Both the position numbers and the translations under genes were made by a program. Positions 47,001 to 62,000 of a DNA stretch of 64,000 nucleotides are shown here, piece after piece. The stretch spans positions 1,087,004 to 1,151,003 of the forward strand of contig NMRA01000031.1 in NCBI GenBank assembly GCA_002633005.1, read 5' to 3'. The stretch is from Phoronis australis (taxonomy: Eukaryota > Phoronida > Phoronidae). The notes beneath the pieces were generated by a model. The model was not told where the DNA came from. It ran no database searches and saw only the letters and a program-made list of their open reading frames with translations. Position 1 is the stretch's first letter. Each line of letters starts with the position of its first letter.

Positions 47001-50000
47001 CATTATTTCAGACTCTACTTGTTCAGCCGACCACTTCAGATGTGACTCTGGTCGGTGTATACCACAAGTGTGGCGGTGCGACCACGAGGACGATTGTGGA
47101 AATGGAACTGATGAGCGGGACTGCAGTACGTTTCTGTATAACATTGTCGGTGGGGGGTTCTGTCTTTTTGTCAGGTGGGATGGGGTTCTGTCAGGGATAG
47201 GTATACAAAGATCAGGCATGGTTTGTGGGCAACATCGTCAATTTGTAAACCTGGAAATAAATAATTCATTACTTTAATGTTTAATTGCCTAATAACACGT
47301 AGAAATTGAAAAATTCAGGTGCTTCCTACAATGAGTCCTGCTTTGTGGCCTGTGCACAACTGTTGAACGGTAAAAGGCATCAAATCTTCGGCACTGAGAC
47401 CTCATTTGTTTCATTCACTTTGAATTAAATGTTGGATAATTGTGAGATATTACATTTTGCTACCTGTAAGGCGATCACTCGCACAGTTGTGCCAAACGTG
47501 CTCTATATCAGTGTTATATTTACAGTCTACACAACTTGCTCTATAGTACAGTTCACGTGCGACAACAAGAGATGCACACAATTAGACTACATATGTGATG
47601 GTGAGGACGACTGTGGGGACGGGTCAGATGAGGTAGATATCGCACAAAGGAGTTGACATTAAAGATCTGCTGTGATACAACTACACTCATTCTATGATAC
47701 AAGCATCCAGAATAAGCCCAATAGGAACAAATTAACTTTTGATTTTTAAATGATACCCAATTTCTACCAAGTTTAGCCGAGAATAACTGCACTCTTTATT
47801 GATGTTTAGTCGATTTTACTGTTATATATGTGAGCTTTCTACATTTTCACCTGTATTTGTGAGTGTAGTTTTATTTAAATTTCTTATCATTTTATATCAC
47901 ATTATTTTAGTCGCTAATGGTTTTCGCTTTGAGTCGGCATGTATAAAAATATGTGATGACATTTGACTTGAGACATAAGAGATGAGCTTGTGGAATGACA
48001 GAGCTATTGGAGCCATTAGTGAACAAAGTATGATCAATAGGTGTCACTGTTTTGTGTTCTGTCTTTACAGAGAAACTGTCAGTATACATGTGACAACTCA
48101 ACACACTTCCAGTGTGGCACCAGTAAACAGTGCATCCTCAGGATTCTACATTGTGATGGAATTAACAACTGTGTTGATGGTTCTGACGAGACTAACTGCA
48201 GTATGTGCATCTTGAATATTTTGTTGTCGTTAGACCTTTTGTTTACCTCGACCTGCTTTCATGCTATAGTGATTAAAAGTAATGCAATGTGAATGTTAAG
48301 TCCATATTAAACTTTCATGTTTAAAGTGGCATTTCATCTTAGAATTAAGTTGCTAAATGTTAAAATGTTAACCATATCTCTTTGAGGTTTAAAAAGTTTA
48401 CCGTGTCCATTCAGTTTTGAATTATTGACTCTGACTAACAGCTATTTGGCTGTGACACACACCAGAGTAACGTATGAGCTCTTGTACTGTATTGTTTCTT
48501 TACCCTGATATGCATAGTCAGTCCTCCTTTGCAGACATGACGTTACCAGTGTGCGGCAAGGATGAATTTATGTGCGATGACAAGTGCATTCCGTCAGCAT
48601 GGCGATGTGACCTTGATGGGGATTGCGATGATGGGGCAGACGAACACAACTGTGGTAATTGTAAATTACAATGTTTAGATGACTTCTCAGAAGATTGAAC
48701 CACACTGAAATAGACAGGTTGTTCTGTAAATTACCCACAGTGTACAGTTGGTCGGTAATGATTTGATATAACGTGCCCGAATTTCGAGAACCGGGGTGAG
48801 TTTTCCCCGCTAAATAACAAGCATCAAACTGGTTCTCAAAGTGCGGGCACGTTAGATCAGACTGTTGCTCAGTTGGTCAATTGTTGAGCAGGTTTGGGCA
48901 ATACTTTAACATCATCCTGAGTCTCTATTCATTTGAGGTCTAGTAAAACTAATGTGGACTCGTATAAGTCAACTCATTGTTTATGTTTGACATAGTTGCA
49001 CTCGATTCTTCAGAGCTCGGATTGCACTTTACTTAAGACAAAGTCTCGTGGTCTGATTGAATCCGACTCGTGCGAGTTAGCAGTTATTTCCTGAAATTAT
49101 GGTTGGGAAAAAGGGAATCCTTAAAATTGTACACACCCTGTGGTATAGCAAATATCTATTTAAGCTAAACTTACAAGGAATGACTCATCATCATGAGAAT
49201 TTTCTAATTATGGTGTAGCGTTTCTATTCTGCTGAGGACTCGACAAATTTCAAATCATTCCTGCTCATGACAAATGGCCGAATGAAAAGGAGAGTTCCAC
49301 TCTCTGTGCCCAGCTCTAGTGATGGGGGAATTCCACTCTCTGTACCCAGCTCTAGTGATGGGGGAATTCCACTCTCTGTACCCAGCTCTAGTGATGGGGG
49401 AATTCCACTCTCTGTACCCAGCTCTAGTGATGGGAAATTCCGCTATCTGTACCCAGCTCTAGTGATGGGGGAATTCCCGATCGTATTTATTCTGTTCACT
49501 TATGGTTTGTGCTGTTCATGTCTTTGTTGTGTCGGTGTGAACTTGGTAATAAGTTGACACAATTTTGTTGATGGATTTTTTGGGAAAATGCTGTGGACTG
49601 AAACAAAAAAAACCCTGTATAGAACGTTATGACTGTGTGTTGTTTGATCTTTTCATTGGAAAGTCATTGTAATCTAATACCTTTGATATCATTGATAGTA
49701 ACATGTGGTGGTGACGAGACAACAATCCAATATCTTCAAGTTGAATATTTGGAACAAGTGTTTTTGACCGATTCCATAATTTAGTTTCACCTAACTTTTC
49801 TTGTTTCTTTGCGTCACGATTGTTGGCACGAGTTTTTCAAAAACTAGATTTTGTGTGTTTATTTGTTAACAAATGTTCTTAATATTCTTGTGCAGCTAAA
49901 GTATGTCACCAAAAGAAGGAGCTGTCATGTGACAACGGCACCAAGTGCATTCCTGTCACGTGGCAATGTGACGGCCATAACGACTGTGAGGACAGGAGCG

Positions 50001-53000
50001 ATGAAGTCGACTGTACTGGCCTGTGTATCTACCCCAACTATCGTTGTAACAGTACGGAGCAGTGTGTGAATGTCACCAAGCTGTGTGATGGACACAGAGA
50101 CTGCGATGATGGATCAGATGAGGGCGGTCATTGTGGTGAGTAGTGGACAGTGGATAATTATGTGTTGTAGAGATGAGGGTGTTGGAGCCTTTTTATCAAA
50201 ATTGTTTATTGTGGCTTGTGGGAGACCCATGGTCATTGTTTTGCCATACATGTGCCTATTTATGAAAGGATGAGTTTCTTCAATGAGAAAATTGTGTCCA
50301 TGCGTTTCACTTATACATGAAGGCTGCTATTCTTTGTATATTTGCGTAACTGTTCAATTTAAGCTTATTTTGTTTGCTATCTAAACTTTTTTTGAGTTTG
50401 TAATGTGCAATACACATTGAAGGTTCAGTTATGAGCTGGTATGACCTGTGCTTTCATCCTTTCCTGGGGTCTTTTTCGTGAAATGGGATTTGATACTTAC
50501 GTGAAAAAATCTCTACTTACACTGTCTCCCAATAGAATAAAGTGTTTGCCTACTAATTATTAACACATCTTAGTGTAGAAGTGATTTAGGAAAATTATCT
50601 CAGCTACTTGCAGTTATGTTTATAATTTCGAAGACCTTGTACTTTTTCTGAGTTGGGATAATTTTTTTTTAAAAATAGTTGTGGGGAGCATAAGATGAGC
50701 TTTCTGACTTCAGTTTCAGCTCACTTTTGATGTTTACTGTGTTACATGACTGACATTGTTACAGATGAGACCTCTTGTGACGTGGCCAACTGTGACCACT
50801 TTTGTAATAAATCTCCCGTTAATGGAACCATGTGTTACTGCAAGCCCAACTTCAAGCTGGGAGCTGATGGAATTTCTTGCATTGGTAAGAGCATCATTTC
50901 ATATGTTGTTTTGAATGTTGATCCAACTGGAAGCTCTTTAAATGTTTTCTGGGTGATATTCGATATAATAAAGTATATTCCGTATGGTCGTGTTAACTTA
51001 AGTCTGCTCAATATGTTTGTGTGGGTCCTGTCATATGAAGTCCCAGCTAGCCAGCTCTAGTTAAGACATTAATTAGTACACCTATGTCCTCAACACTTGA
51101 ATCTCATAAAAACTGTCAAAGAATTACATTGTGGCTCTGTTCTGACACGAAGCGGACACTTAAATGAACTAAAACAGGACATGGCTAGGATTGTTGAGAC
51201 CCTTGTACTTTCAGTGTAGTCGAATTTGGTCTTGAAGACAATGCTCTGCGAGGCGTTATTTGACTGTTTAAGTAAGCATCCTATCAACAGTAGATAGGTA
51301 ACGTTGAGAACACTGCCAAATGAAATTAAAAAAGCATTAAGTTGTGAAATTTTCCCGTTGCACCTTTGTCGCAGTAATAATACACTTTCATGCTTTCAAG
51401 ACGGAAATTAACGTAAGACTGAGAACGAGTAAACTGTTGTACATCATTGGAAAACGTACGTAAAGAGAATCTCCTAACATATGCCTGTGATTGTAGCGTC
51501 TGACGTGTGTCAGCGGTGGGGTATATGTTCCCAGAATTGTACCATCAGCCATGGAGGGAACAGTCATCACACTTGCTTCTGTTACCCTGGATACGAGTTG
51601 GATGTCGACCACTTCACGTGTATACCTAAAGGTACGGCTTGTGAACCATGTTGAGGATTGTGGAAGGTTTTCAGTGTTTATCCTGTAATGCCTTTGCAGG
51701 TTTTAGCCTGTAGTTTTTTTGTATCCTAAGCTCGTGGCATCAATTTCCATCAAAATATTTGCTTGATTATAAATTCCATTCGCCAGCTTTACTTGTTGGA
51801 GCTCAGCTCAACTGATAAATAGACATATTTCTGTAGTGTTTGTTTTTACACATGTAATTTGGGCTTTGTTTCAGATAACCAGCCATCCTATTTACTTTTC
51901 TCAAACCGTTTTGAGATCAAACGGTTTGACGTGAAGACCAAAGAGTTCATCACTCTGACATCTGGATTGCGCAACACTATTGCTCTCGACTTCCATCACA
52001 GACTACAGCTTGTCTTCTGGACTGATGTGGTTGACGACAAGATATACGCAGGCAAATTGATATCCAATGGTGAGATACTAATTTAATAACTGATTAACAT
52101 GCATTTGAAATTTTCAAAATGCAAGTAATTAAAGCGGTGGCATACCTCAGGGCAGTTGCCAGCCGCCCCCTCCCCAAATTTCGTACCTCTACCTCCAAGC
52201 TGCTCACTCGAGTAGCTGGGAGTTATATCCTGGCAGGGCAGCGGGATTCCTATAGGTGCAGTTTCTGAGGCTAAATGTCCCGGCCGTCACCATCCTGACT
52301 GGAGTAGGCTGGGACTAAATAAGGTGCAGTGTGCAGGCCCACTGTCGTGTGGACATGCCCTGGTGCTCACCAGCTCAGCACAGCCCTGCCTGCACTGAAG
52401 TGTGCATTATTTCCAGGGCGGAGGGAATGAAGGCTCAAGGAGATGACTGCTACAGAAAACAGCTACTGCCTTGTGGTTCATTTGAATACATGCCTGGTTT
52501 CAAATGGTTGGACGAGATTTGATCAACAATCATTTTGTGCCTGTATTTGGTTAATGACACTATGAAACAGTAGTCCTCACCTCTTTACCTAAATTGCTTC
52601 TTAAGAACTTTGCTTTGTTTTTGTTGATCACAACCTCCAAATGTGTTATTGGATATTTTGTAAAGATAGATCCAGAGTGACAATCCACTCAGCGTGTTGC
52701 TGAAGTAAAACATTGGCATCTCTTCAAGTTTTCTGACTTCATTTCGTTTTTCACCTTGTCTGCATCGAGCAAAGTTTTAGGCTTGACTTTTGCTACACGA
52801 AAGTTTGCGAAACGTTCACGTAACCAGTGTTTCTGTTTCGTTGAAGCCATTTTGCATAAGGAGGCCGTGGTGGGCGTGGGCCTAGCTACTACCGAGGGAC
52901 TGGCCATAGACTGGGTGGCTGATAACATCTATTGGATAGAGAGTAATCTGGACCAGATAGAGGTGGCTCGTCTAGACGGCAGTAACCGCACTACGCTGAT

Positions 53001-56000
53001 AGCAGGAGATATTGAGAATCCGAGGGCAATTGCTGTCGATCCAAGGATCGGGTACGGTGGAATTATTAGTCTGTCGCAGATTAACTTAAGTTGTGAAGTA
53101 TGTTTTGAAAGACTGACGTTATGGTTGAAATTTAAGGAAACAGTTTTGTCTGACAGGGTTGCATCAGTGTATGTTTCTCAACCCCCTTTAAATCATGTCG
53201 ACACCTCTAGGGCATTTTAATATAAGTTAATTATTTTGGTTTCTTGAATGTCCATAACTGGCACTTACTCAGTCTAGGAAAATGTTGAAGGTATTTAATT
53301 GACATTGTGTCATAATCCACCAATTGTCATTAAACCATTTGCATTCTTTTGTCTCATTAATTTTCTAAAGTTATATGGTGTTGTCAGGATGTTATTTTTG
53401 ACTGGAAAATGCGATAGTACAATACGTGTATCAATATTATTTGATGGTATTTAATATAATATTGCCAGGATGTCGCTTTTGACTGAAAAATGTGAGAATA
53501 CGATATGCCATTCAATATTATTTGAAGGTGTTTGATGTCGTCTAATATATTGTCAGGATGTTGTTTTGAGCTGACGCATTCATTGACTGGATGTAAAGAC
53601 CCTATGTGCTGTTGAATATCAGCTGATATTTTCAGGATGTTGTTTTGGACAGACTGGGAGCCGGACCGTCCGAGGATTGAAGCGTGCTCTATGAGCGGCG
53701 ATCAGAGCACACGTTATGTAGTGTTTGATGTAAGCTCCATCGCTGATGCAGGTTGGCCCAATGGTCTCACCTTGGACTATGAGGTCTCGAGGATCTACTG
53801 GATAGACGCCAGGTACATGCCAAGGAACAATCATAGTGAAATTACGTTACTTGTCAGGACATGTTTCACTCGGAATTTATTTAGTCCTGATTATGATCAT
53901 CAGGTGGCATGAAGGTTCTTAAATTCAGACTTCAATGGTTCCCTGCCTGAACACTAGATGACATGACAGCTACCACATGTCTAGGTACACTACAACTTGG
54001 TAAAAGTTCAAACATTCTGAGCAATGAGAAGATGCTATTGCATCTAAACAGTGGTGACTGCTCTGAGGTGCATGGTAGTGGCCAACTGGAGTTTCACATT
54101 CTCGAGTTTATTTGTGTTACTGGAAGAATCTGGGCATTGGGCGAGTTTGTGCATTCAATAATACTTGGCACAATTATTGGTCTACTTTTGGTGGGGGAAA
54201 ACATGCAGGGAAAGAAAAATTGGAGAATGAATAATTGCTCAGTTGCTGTTGAGTATCTCATGTGTCAGACTACAGAGCTGTCTCATTTCTTACCATGCAC
54301 TCTGCTGTAGGTCTGATTCCATTCACACCATCCACTACGACATGTCAGGATACAGAGAGATCATGCGCGGTTATGAGTTTCTCTCACATCCGTTCGCCAT
54401 CACTGTGTTTGGCAACTACCTCTATTGGACAGACTGGAGAACTAACAGCGTGATAATGGTACGGTTGTGTTTACACCAATCAGTCAGTGCATGCGTACCG
54501 ATGAATTAGTTGTTTTTAGATTCTTTTTGGTTGACTTGTTTATGGGTTCTGACCTCAGTCTGTTTCCATTAGATTCTTGAGTGGTCCTTCAGTATGAGAA
54601 AATGAAAAAATGAAAAGTTTCTTTATTTGGAGCTGTCAAAGGCACAGAGAATATGAAAGTAAAAATTGTGTCTATTAATTGGAAACGTTAATTTTGTTAT
54701 ATATGAATGAGTAATAGTACAAGCCAAAAGAAAACAAGCGAAATGTCCGGTCATGATGGCTCTACTCAAGTGGAATTCCAATGCAGAGTGTAAATGGAAT
54801 GCACCATCACTGTAGTCATTCGTCTTGATGGGTAACTGTACTCAAGTGGAAAAGCTGTTCACTAGAATTCCTGTAATTCAGACCTAATCAGTCGTAAAGA
54901 AACCTCATGTCATTTTTCTAAGGTGCAGCGCTTGATAAACATAGATGACAGATTCATTGTAATTAGGTTACCCATTGCCTCACTGCAGCGCAAGAGTCGC
55001 CCTTTTTATCGGCAATTGCATCGGATTAAAACTGATTCATGTACATATGTGTTACATGTAGTTACAGTTGCAAAAATAGCTTTAGATGAATTTCAAATTA
55101 TTTATAGTTAATCGAGTGTTCCTTTTTTGTCGGTTGTGGGACTCATTTCTACATGAGCATGTATTGAGATTGTGTAGTTTTATACTTGTATTATTATCAT
55201 TTCCAAGGCAAGATGACGAAAAGTTTACAAATAATGTAAGAATCCAAACATAATTTCTAGAAATGGTTCATCGGGACAATCTTCCTCTCTTCAGACAAAC
55301 GTTGATCCTATGCATGTATTTTGCAAAGTATTTCCCAGTTCTATTTGTGTTCGTGATTTTGCGATGATCAAGTTGAACGCAGACATTGGTCTGTACCAGG
55401 GTGAAACAAAGTCAGTTATTAAGAGCTTCTGAAAAAACAAGAGTGTTTGAAAGGTATAGTAAAACTATCACGGCTTTTATTAAAAAAAATCTCCGTAGTT
55501 CAGCTATACATTGTTGTGAATGACGATAATCCAGTCGTTGTTGTTATGATGGTTATTGCGCTGAGTTGTGTACTTGGGTCAGTATTATTGGTTAACTCTA
55601 CAAAATCAGTTTTATCAGCATTGGAAGATTATGATAAGAGATAACGGTGGTTATGCTGGGTTATAATGCATCATTTTCAATCAGAATTAAGTGGAAAGGA
55701 ACCTGCACGTGAAATTTACTTTCGTGACGAGGAAATGGTATTTTGTCTGTTTTCTTTTGGCTCATACTGTATCTAGCTTGTTGTCTGTGTTAAGTTTCTT
55801 TGCATTACTCATCAGCCTCTCAAATTATTGAAATATTTTTTGATACGAAGCTAATGGAAATTGTATTGTTACCCTGTCAAAGGACAATATCCCCATTTTA
55901 GGAGGTTTTATCCGTTTAATTTCACACTCAGTTTGTTACTGTATAGTCTTCTATCGATTCCCAGTTTAAGTTGAACCCATCTTATATAATAATACATTAC

Positions 56001-59000
56001 TATAGCATGTATGTATTTCATCATGTGGTGGCTAGGCAAACAAGTGGAATGGTACAGATGTCAAGGCCATACAGCGGGGAACAACCCAGCCATTCGATAT
56101 CCAGATGATGCACCCACTGAGACAGCCCTCAGGTACATCGTTAAATGTGTACACGGAAGACAAAATAACCTCTAAAATGAGCCACATAGACATTGACCTA
56201 ATTTAATAAAGATTCGAAGGCAAAAATCGTGGGAAATGTCTTGGCGGAAGCTATCACTTTCATGACACCTGTTGGCAGTCTTGTAGATTTACTATTTAAT
56301 TTTGCTGCATTGCCACTAATCTATGGGTGCAGAGAGAATAAATTTCCCCTACTGGAAATTTACCTCGTTAACGCAAATGGTAAAAAATGTTAGTTTGTCA
56401 TGTGGTAGGTGTTAATGGTTGATATCATGTAGATGGAATTTTTGCTACACTGCTGTTGCTGAGTCAGGTGGTTAAGTCAGTATCTTGTAAAGGGAACGTC
56501 TAATTTTCTGTTCTACTCTGATTCCCCTTCATCAGTTAGTGTGTGTTTATGTTTGTGTGGTAGTAGTTCCTTGCCCTGTAATTAGACTCCTTGTCTAACA
56601 TGCGTTGTATGCTCTTCTGCATTGCACTCTTCTCTCGTAGTGTCAAATGTCCCTTGAATATCAACCTCTGACCTTGAAAGTAACTCCAGGTTGACCTTGA
56701 AAAGAACTTGAAAACTAAAGAAAGGCTTTGAGAAGTTGAATTTCAACTTTGTCTTGTTTTCATCAATTTTAAAAAATGTTTTGAATTTAACAAATGGCAT
56801 GACTGACATTTGATGCCAGCTTACAATGAGTGCCTGAAGGAGAGTCTTTGAGAAGTACTGCAGTTAATATAAGAAAAGTCCTTGAATTTGAAAGTCAAAT
56901 TGAGGGGGCGCATCTTGCATAATTCATTTTATGGCTTTATAAAGTGTCTTTCTTGCTGGTTATAGAACTTGAAAATATTTGTCTCTCAAGTTTAGTTAAA
57001 GCGGTTCTTTCTTCATGTCACCTTTTTCCATAAAAGGTAACAACTTTTGTCAGACATTTCTAGTTTCAATTCGTTGAGTTATTTTTCAGAAGCGCTAACT
57101 AAAGCAGCTAAAATTATTCTAAAATTCTGGTATGCAATTTTGTAAAATCAGGGCAAGATGACATTTTGTCAGTTTTTTGAAAACCACCGACATATTGAAG
57201 TTGACCAATCTCTTGGTTTATCCATATTTACTCTTGAGTCATTTGCATTAATTTCTGTTTCACATCCTTCACGTTTGCAGTCAGTAGCAATCCTTGTGTA
57301 AAGAATGGAGGATGTTCTCATCTATGTCTGCTACACCGAGATAGGAGTACCAAGAAACTGACGCGCAAGTGTAAATGTCCGCATCTGATGAAACTACACA
57401 CTGATGGTAAAACGTGCATTGGTAAGTTACATACCTAGCACTTGACCTAAAAGTGTTATGGGATACTGAACGTTCCACAGGTGTTAAAGCGGAGGTACAG
57501 GACAGGCATTTGATTTTGAACATGTACGGCTATGAAATCAGTGTCGTCTTGTTCCTTACTCTGATGAATAGTTTCTGTGCGATGGAAAAACTGACTGTTG
57601 AGTATTGGTTAAAACTGTACGCAGTGAATAAAGGGACGCACTGTGACCAGTCGACTTATTGATCGTGATCTCAAACAACAATAAGGATTCCATGTCCAGC
57701 AATTTCTTCTTATTTTAAGGAGTAAGTTACGACTATTTTTATAATGCTATGTTGTAGTCAGCTGGGAACCACTAAGCTCTAATAGACCTCAATATTTCAC
57801 ACAGCCCGGGTAGGCCTGCTTGTCACCTCGTCGTGAAACTTATATCAGCATGTGGAGTTAACAACATCGGGGGTACATGCGAAATCTGGGAGCGGCACTC
57901 ACCTTGCAGGTTGCAGCCGTTTAGAAAGAAAACAACCTAATAAACGTCATTGTCTTGCATAATTGTCTGTCTTTTGTAATAAAGAAAAGTCCATCGTCGA
58001 AAATAGTGCGATCATGACATGGTCGCGCACCATTTGCTGATTTTTTACAAAGTCTCTCTAGAGATGACAGCTTTGCAGCAGCAAAATTTGCTCTTTAACT
58101 CAGTTGCTGTTATTAAAATACCAAAAACTTATAGCACAATGAAACCAGCTGCGATAATTTGTTCTGGCACATCCGCAACCTCATGAAAGAAGAACAGCTA
58201 ATTGGAGAATTGGAGAAAAACGAAACTGACCAATAAGTGACACCATATTTCATGGCGTCGAAAACCGACGCATAAAATCGCTCCACAACTTTAGCAGCAG
58301 AATAACTGTAGAAACCCAATTTATTTTTTTGACACCAGTAAATATTTTTAGTTTACTCAAGGAAGCATGTAATTTTTATGACACTAAGTTTGTGTCTGAT
58401 ATGATAGCCAGTTTGTGCAAAGCTTTATATTATTTAGTATACAACTTTGCACTTAGACTATGTGTAGACCTGCTTTAGAACTCCTTGGTTATGAATCTGA
58501 TTTTTCATGTGGAATATTAGCAGATAAAAGCACTGAATGCATGTTTGTGCGACTTGAAATGTGTATTTGGTATATTGGTAAATACGCACACTGTTGTACA
58601 GTTTCTTTTACACTCAGTGTCTTGTTTGATAAATGGTATAATAAGCATATTTTAATCTACTATTTCCATTACAGCCAATGAAAAATTCCTGCTGTTTGCG
58701 CGCCAGAATGAGATCCGCGGCGTTGACCTCGCCAACTGTAACTTCAGCGTGATCCCCTCGTTCACCGCGCCGCACGTGGACAAGCCGGTCACTATAGACT
58801 ACGACCACGAAGAACGTAAACTGTACTGGACTGACCAGACACTGAACGTAATCACTACGGCATCACTCAATGGGACGGGGTTAGAAACCGTGGTCGATAC
58901 TGGTGAGTGGTTGGACAATGTGAACTGCCAGTGGCAAGGCTGCTACTCTAGCGCCCCCTAGCACTTGTCAGCCTTGGCATAACCTGGTGGTTCTTCTTTG

Positions 59001-62000
59001 TATCTTTGCTGAATTTATAGTTTATGTAAGAAAAGACCGGGTTTAGTGTACCCATGTACAACAATAGTTTTTTTTTCTAATACTTGTCACAGTTCCTCTT
59101 AAAACGCGCACTTAGCATCTCATTGTCCACAATGCACTTGGAGAAACATTTAGTCAACAGGATTATGTTGACCTTTGACCTGATTTTTTTCTGATGTCTG
59201 AAACTAAGTTACCTTTGAGACTAAATCCATAATCTATTCTGATGTGGATTTTTGTCTCACTTCATTAATTGCAGAAAATACAAGTTAAGACCAGGGTACT
59301 CTGGCACACAAAATATGTCTCCAACATCTCCATATGGAGATCTATTCCCAAATAGATCATTTTGTTGGTAAAAATCTAGTTTCGAACAGCATTTGATAAT
59401 GACAGGACTGTCTCATCCCTACAACTATCTCAATTTAAACTAGCTGTAATGTCAAGGCTTCTTCACGCTTACAAGACAAAAATAATCACTGACAGACAAA
59501 AGTAATCACTGACAGACAAAAAAATGTTTCCCAGTCATGTACTTCAGCTGACAGCAAAAATGACTAGTAGTGACTCCTATGGGGATAAAATTGTAGTAAC
59601 AGAATGACTTNGGCCACCTTTCTTACTTTCATGTTAATTCCGCTTGTTATGAATTTGGTTTATGTCCAGTTGTTACTACATTTTGTCTGGCGCATACTTT
59701 TGGCGTGTACTGTTTTAGCCTAAAATAGGACGGAAGATTTGCTATATGCAAAAACCATCAAGTTTTGTGATGAAACTTGTTACAGTTCATTTGTCAACTA
59801 CAGTATGTTGTTTATAACAGACATTGAATGAAGTTTACGTTTGACCAACTGCAGTAGCTGGAAACAGCAATTATCTAAAATGTTGTTTCTGAGTAGTATA
59901 GAATAATTCCAGTATGATGGAATTTAATCAGTTTTGGTTCAAAATTACAAGATAATGTGTCTTTATGGCAACACCATCTTATAGATGTTTGTTATACATA
60001 ATTGTCATACAGTCTTTACCTGCTTACTTGTTCAGGTATCACCATGCCAACCAGTTTTGCCATTGACTGGGTATCATCCAACATGTATGTGACATCAACC
60101 ATTGAAGATAAGACGCAGCTGTTGGTCTCCAAGTTGAATGGCGCCTTCAGGACTCTGCTGAGGACAGATACCTACCAAGGCAAACCTACCTCGCTGGCTC
60201 TTTATCCAGAAATGGGGTAAGGTGGTGGATTCAGGAACATTGGTACACTGTAGCATTAAGGACGACCAGATTGTGAGTTTAGCTGAAGGGTATTTTGCAG
60301 CTCAGAATGATTCAATTATTTCCAAAAAATGTGAAATCTTGGCAACGCTGTCCAGTTTTGGTGAAGTTTGTGGGAAAAGAAGTATCGCGTAAGAGAAAAA
60401 TTCACTCCGTGTAAATGTTAAGAGTTACTTGAACTTTTGATAAATAATGAAGAAGATAAATCTGAAACTAAGTAATGTGATCCAGATCCTCTGAAGGATA
60501 CTATGGTTTGACGAAATGTAGAATATGTATATATTATATAAATAAAACAAAAATAATGGATCAATTTTCGGATATAATCACATAACATCCTTTGTCAACA
60601 GAAGCATAAACAAAATAAAATCAAACAGGATATGACAATTGACGTCTGATACTTGTCGTAATGAACACGGTAGATTGTTGCGGAAAAAAGCAAAAGATAT
60701 TGTTTAAGAAGTCCATGTTCAATCCATTGGGTTCAAGTGTTTTAAGCTTATCTATCCAAAATTGAGAACAATTTATTGTTTCTGTTGACAAAGGATGTGA
60801 TTATATCCAAAATTTTCAGTTGATCCATTGTTGTTTTATTTATAAAAATTCTATTTTCAGTTGAATAGATGTGCATCAGTTTTTCTAAGACCGCTGTGCT
60901 TTGCCCTTCATTCAGCGATTTTGAAATAACTGCTTTTGCATGGTGGCCAATATGGTAAAAACTCTAGTTTGGGACAGTGAAAATTATTACTTTACTCAAA
61001 GCCAGAATTTGCACCTAATTTTTTAATTATGCAATACTCGGCATCCCAAATTCAATAATCAATAGAAAGGCAACAAAGTAAGCCATGTCTTAAATTCTGG
61101 AATTAGGCTACACATGATAAAATATTGCGGTTATACTCTATAGATGGTCATCAGTCGGAAACATTGCTGGTTTTGTGCATGAGTTATTTGTTACCACGGT
61201 TACAAACCAAACCAATTGTGGTTATCCAATTCCTTGGCAATATTGCACTGTTTGGTGCCCAGCATATTCAGGTCACGGCTGTTTGCGCACAATGTCCCGA
61301 TAGATGGTTGTGACTTGGAATAAACAACAACCTGTGTCAATTTACGTCTTGTTTTCTATCACAAAAGACAGCAAATGTGATAATGGCATTTTGTCCACTT
61401 TTAACGTCTGCTCTATCCATGCATTGCCTTCGACGTTTCAGTTTTTGTGTTTTTTTTGTAAAAAAATTTTGAGGGCTATTTTGTCGGTGTCAATACACAT
61501 TTAATACTGCAATGTTTGTTTACACAGGCGTCTATTTATAAGTGGGCCACAGGAGCATTCCATATATGTCATCGACATGGCGGGAAACGATAGGAAACCG
61601 CTGATCAGTGACGAGAACAACATTAAATCACCGTCCAGTAAGTTGTTGGACCTGAGTCTGAACACAGCGGCTATTTCGTTCAACCAAACTCTGAAATAAG
61701 CAGTTGATCTAATCAGACAAATAAATTATATGCAAGGCAATTTTCAGTTAACATTAACTGTTTCTGAAGAACCCACTGGATTTCAACTTGATTAGCTACG
61801 AATCTGAAAACAATATAATTTGAATGAAGCCACTGCGATGTCCATTTTATGATCTGCATTGGCTGATGGACAGTCATCAGGTCTTTGAATATGTTTTGTT
61901 GCATACTTCAGCAATAAGTGGGACAGATGTTGCTGGACCCGAGCTTGACAAATAAGGCGGTCAAAATTCAACTATTTTTGTACATGATATATGGAAATGA

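Noticed and set aside
49267-49557. [11 protein letters not shown] repeat frame in intron 23
   Set aside because: It comes from the 36-bp tandem repeat and is intronic between two well-supported LDLa exons.
52861-52870. Alternative acceptor GCATAAG for exon 28
   Set aside because: It breaks the frame from exon 27. The acceptor at 52846 keeps the frame and has a better pyrimidine tract.
54423-55644. Open frames in intron 30 with membrane-like sequence (about 55447-55644)
   Set aside because: Exons 30 and 31 join directly in phase and reproduce vertebrate LRP1 without any extra residues.
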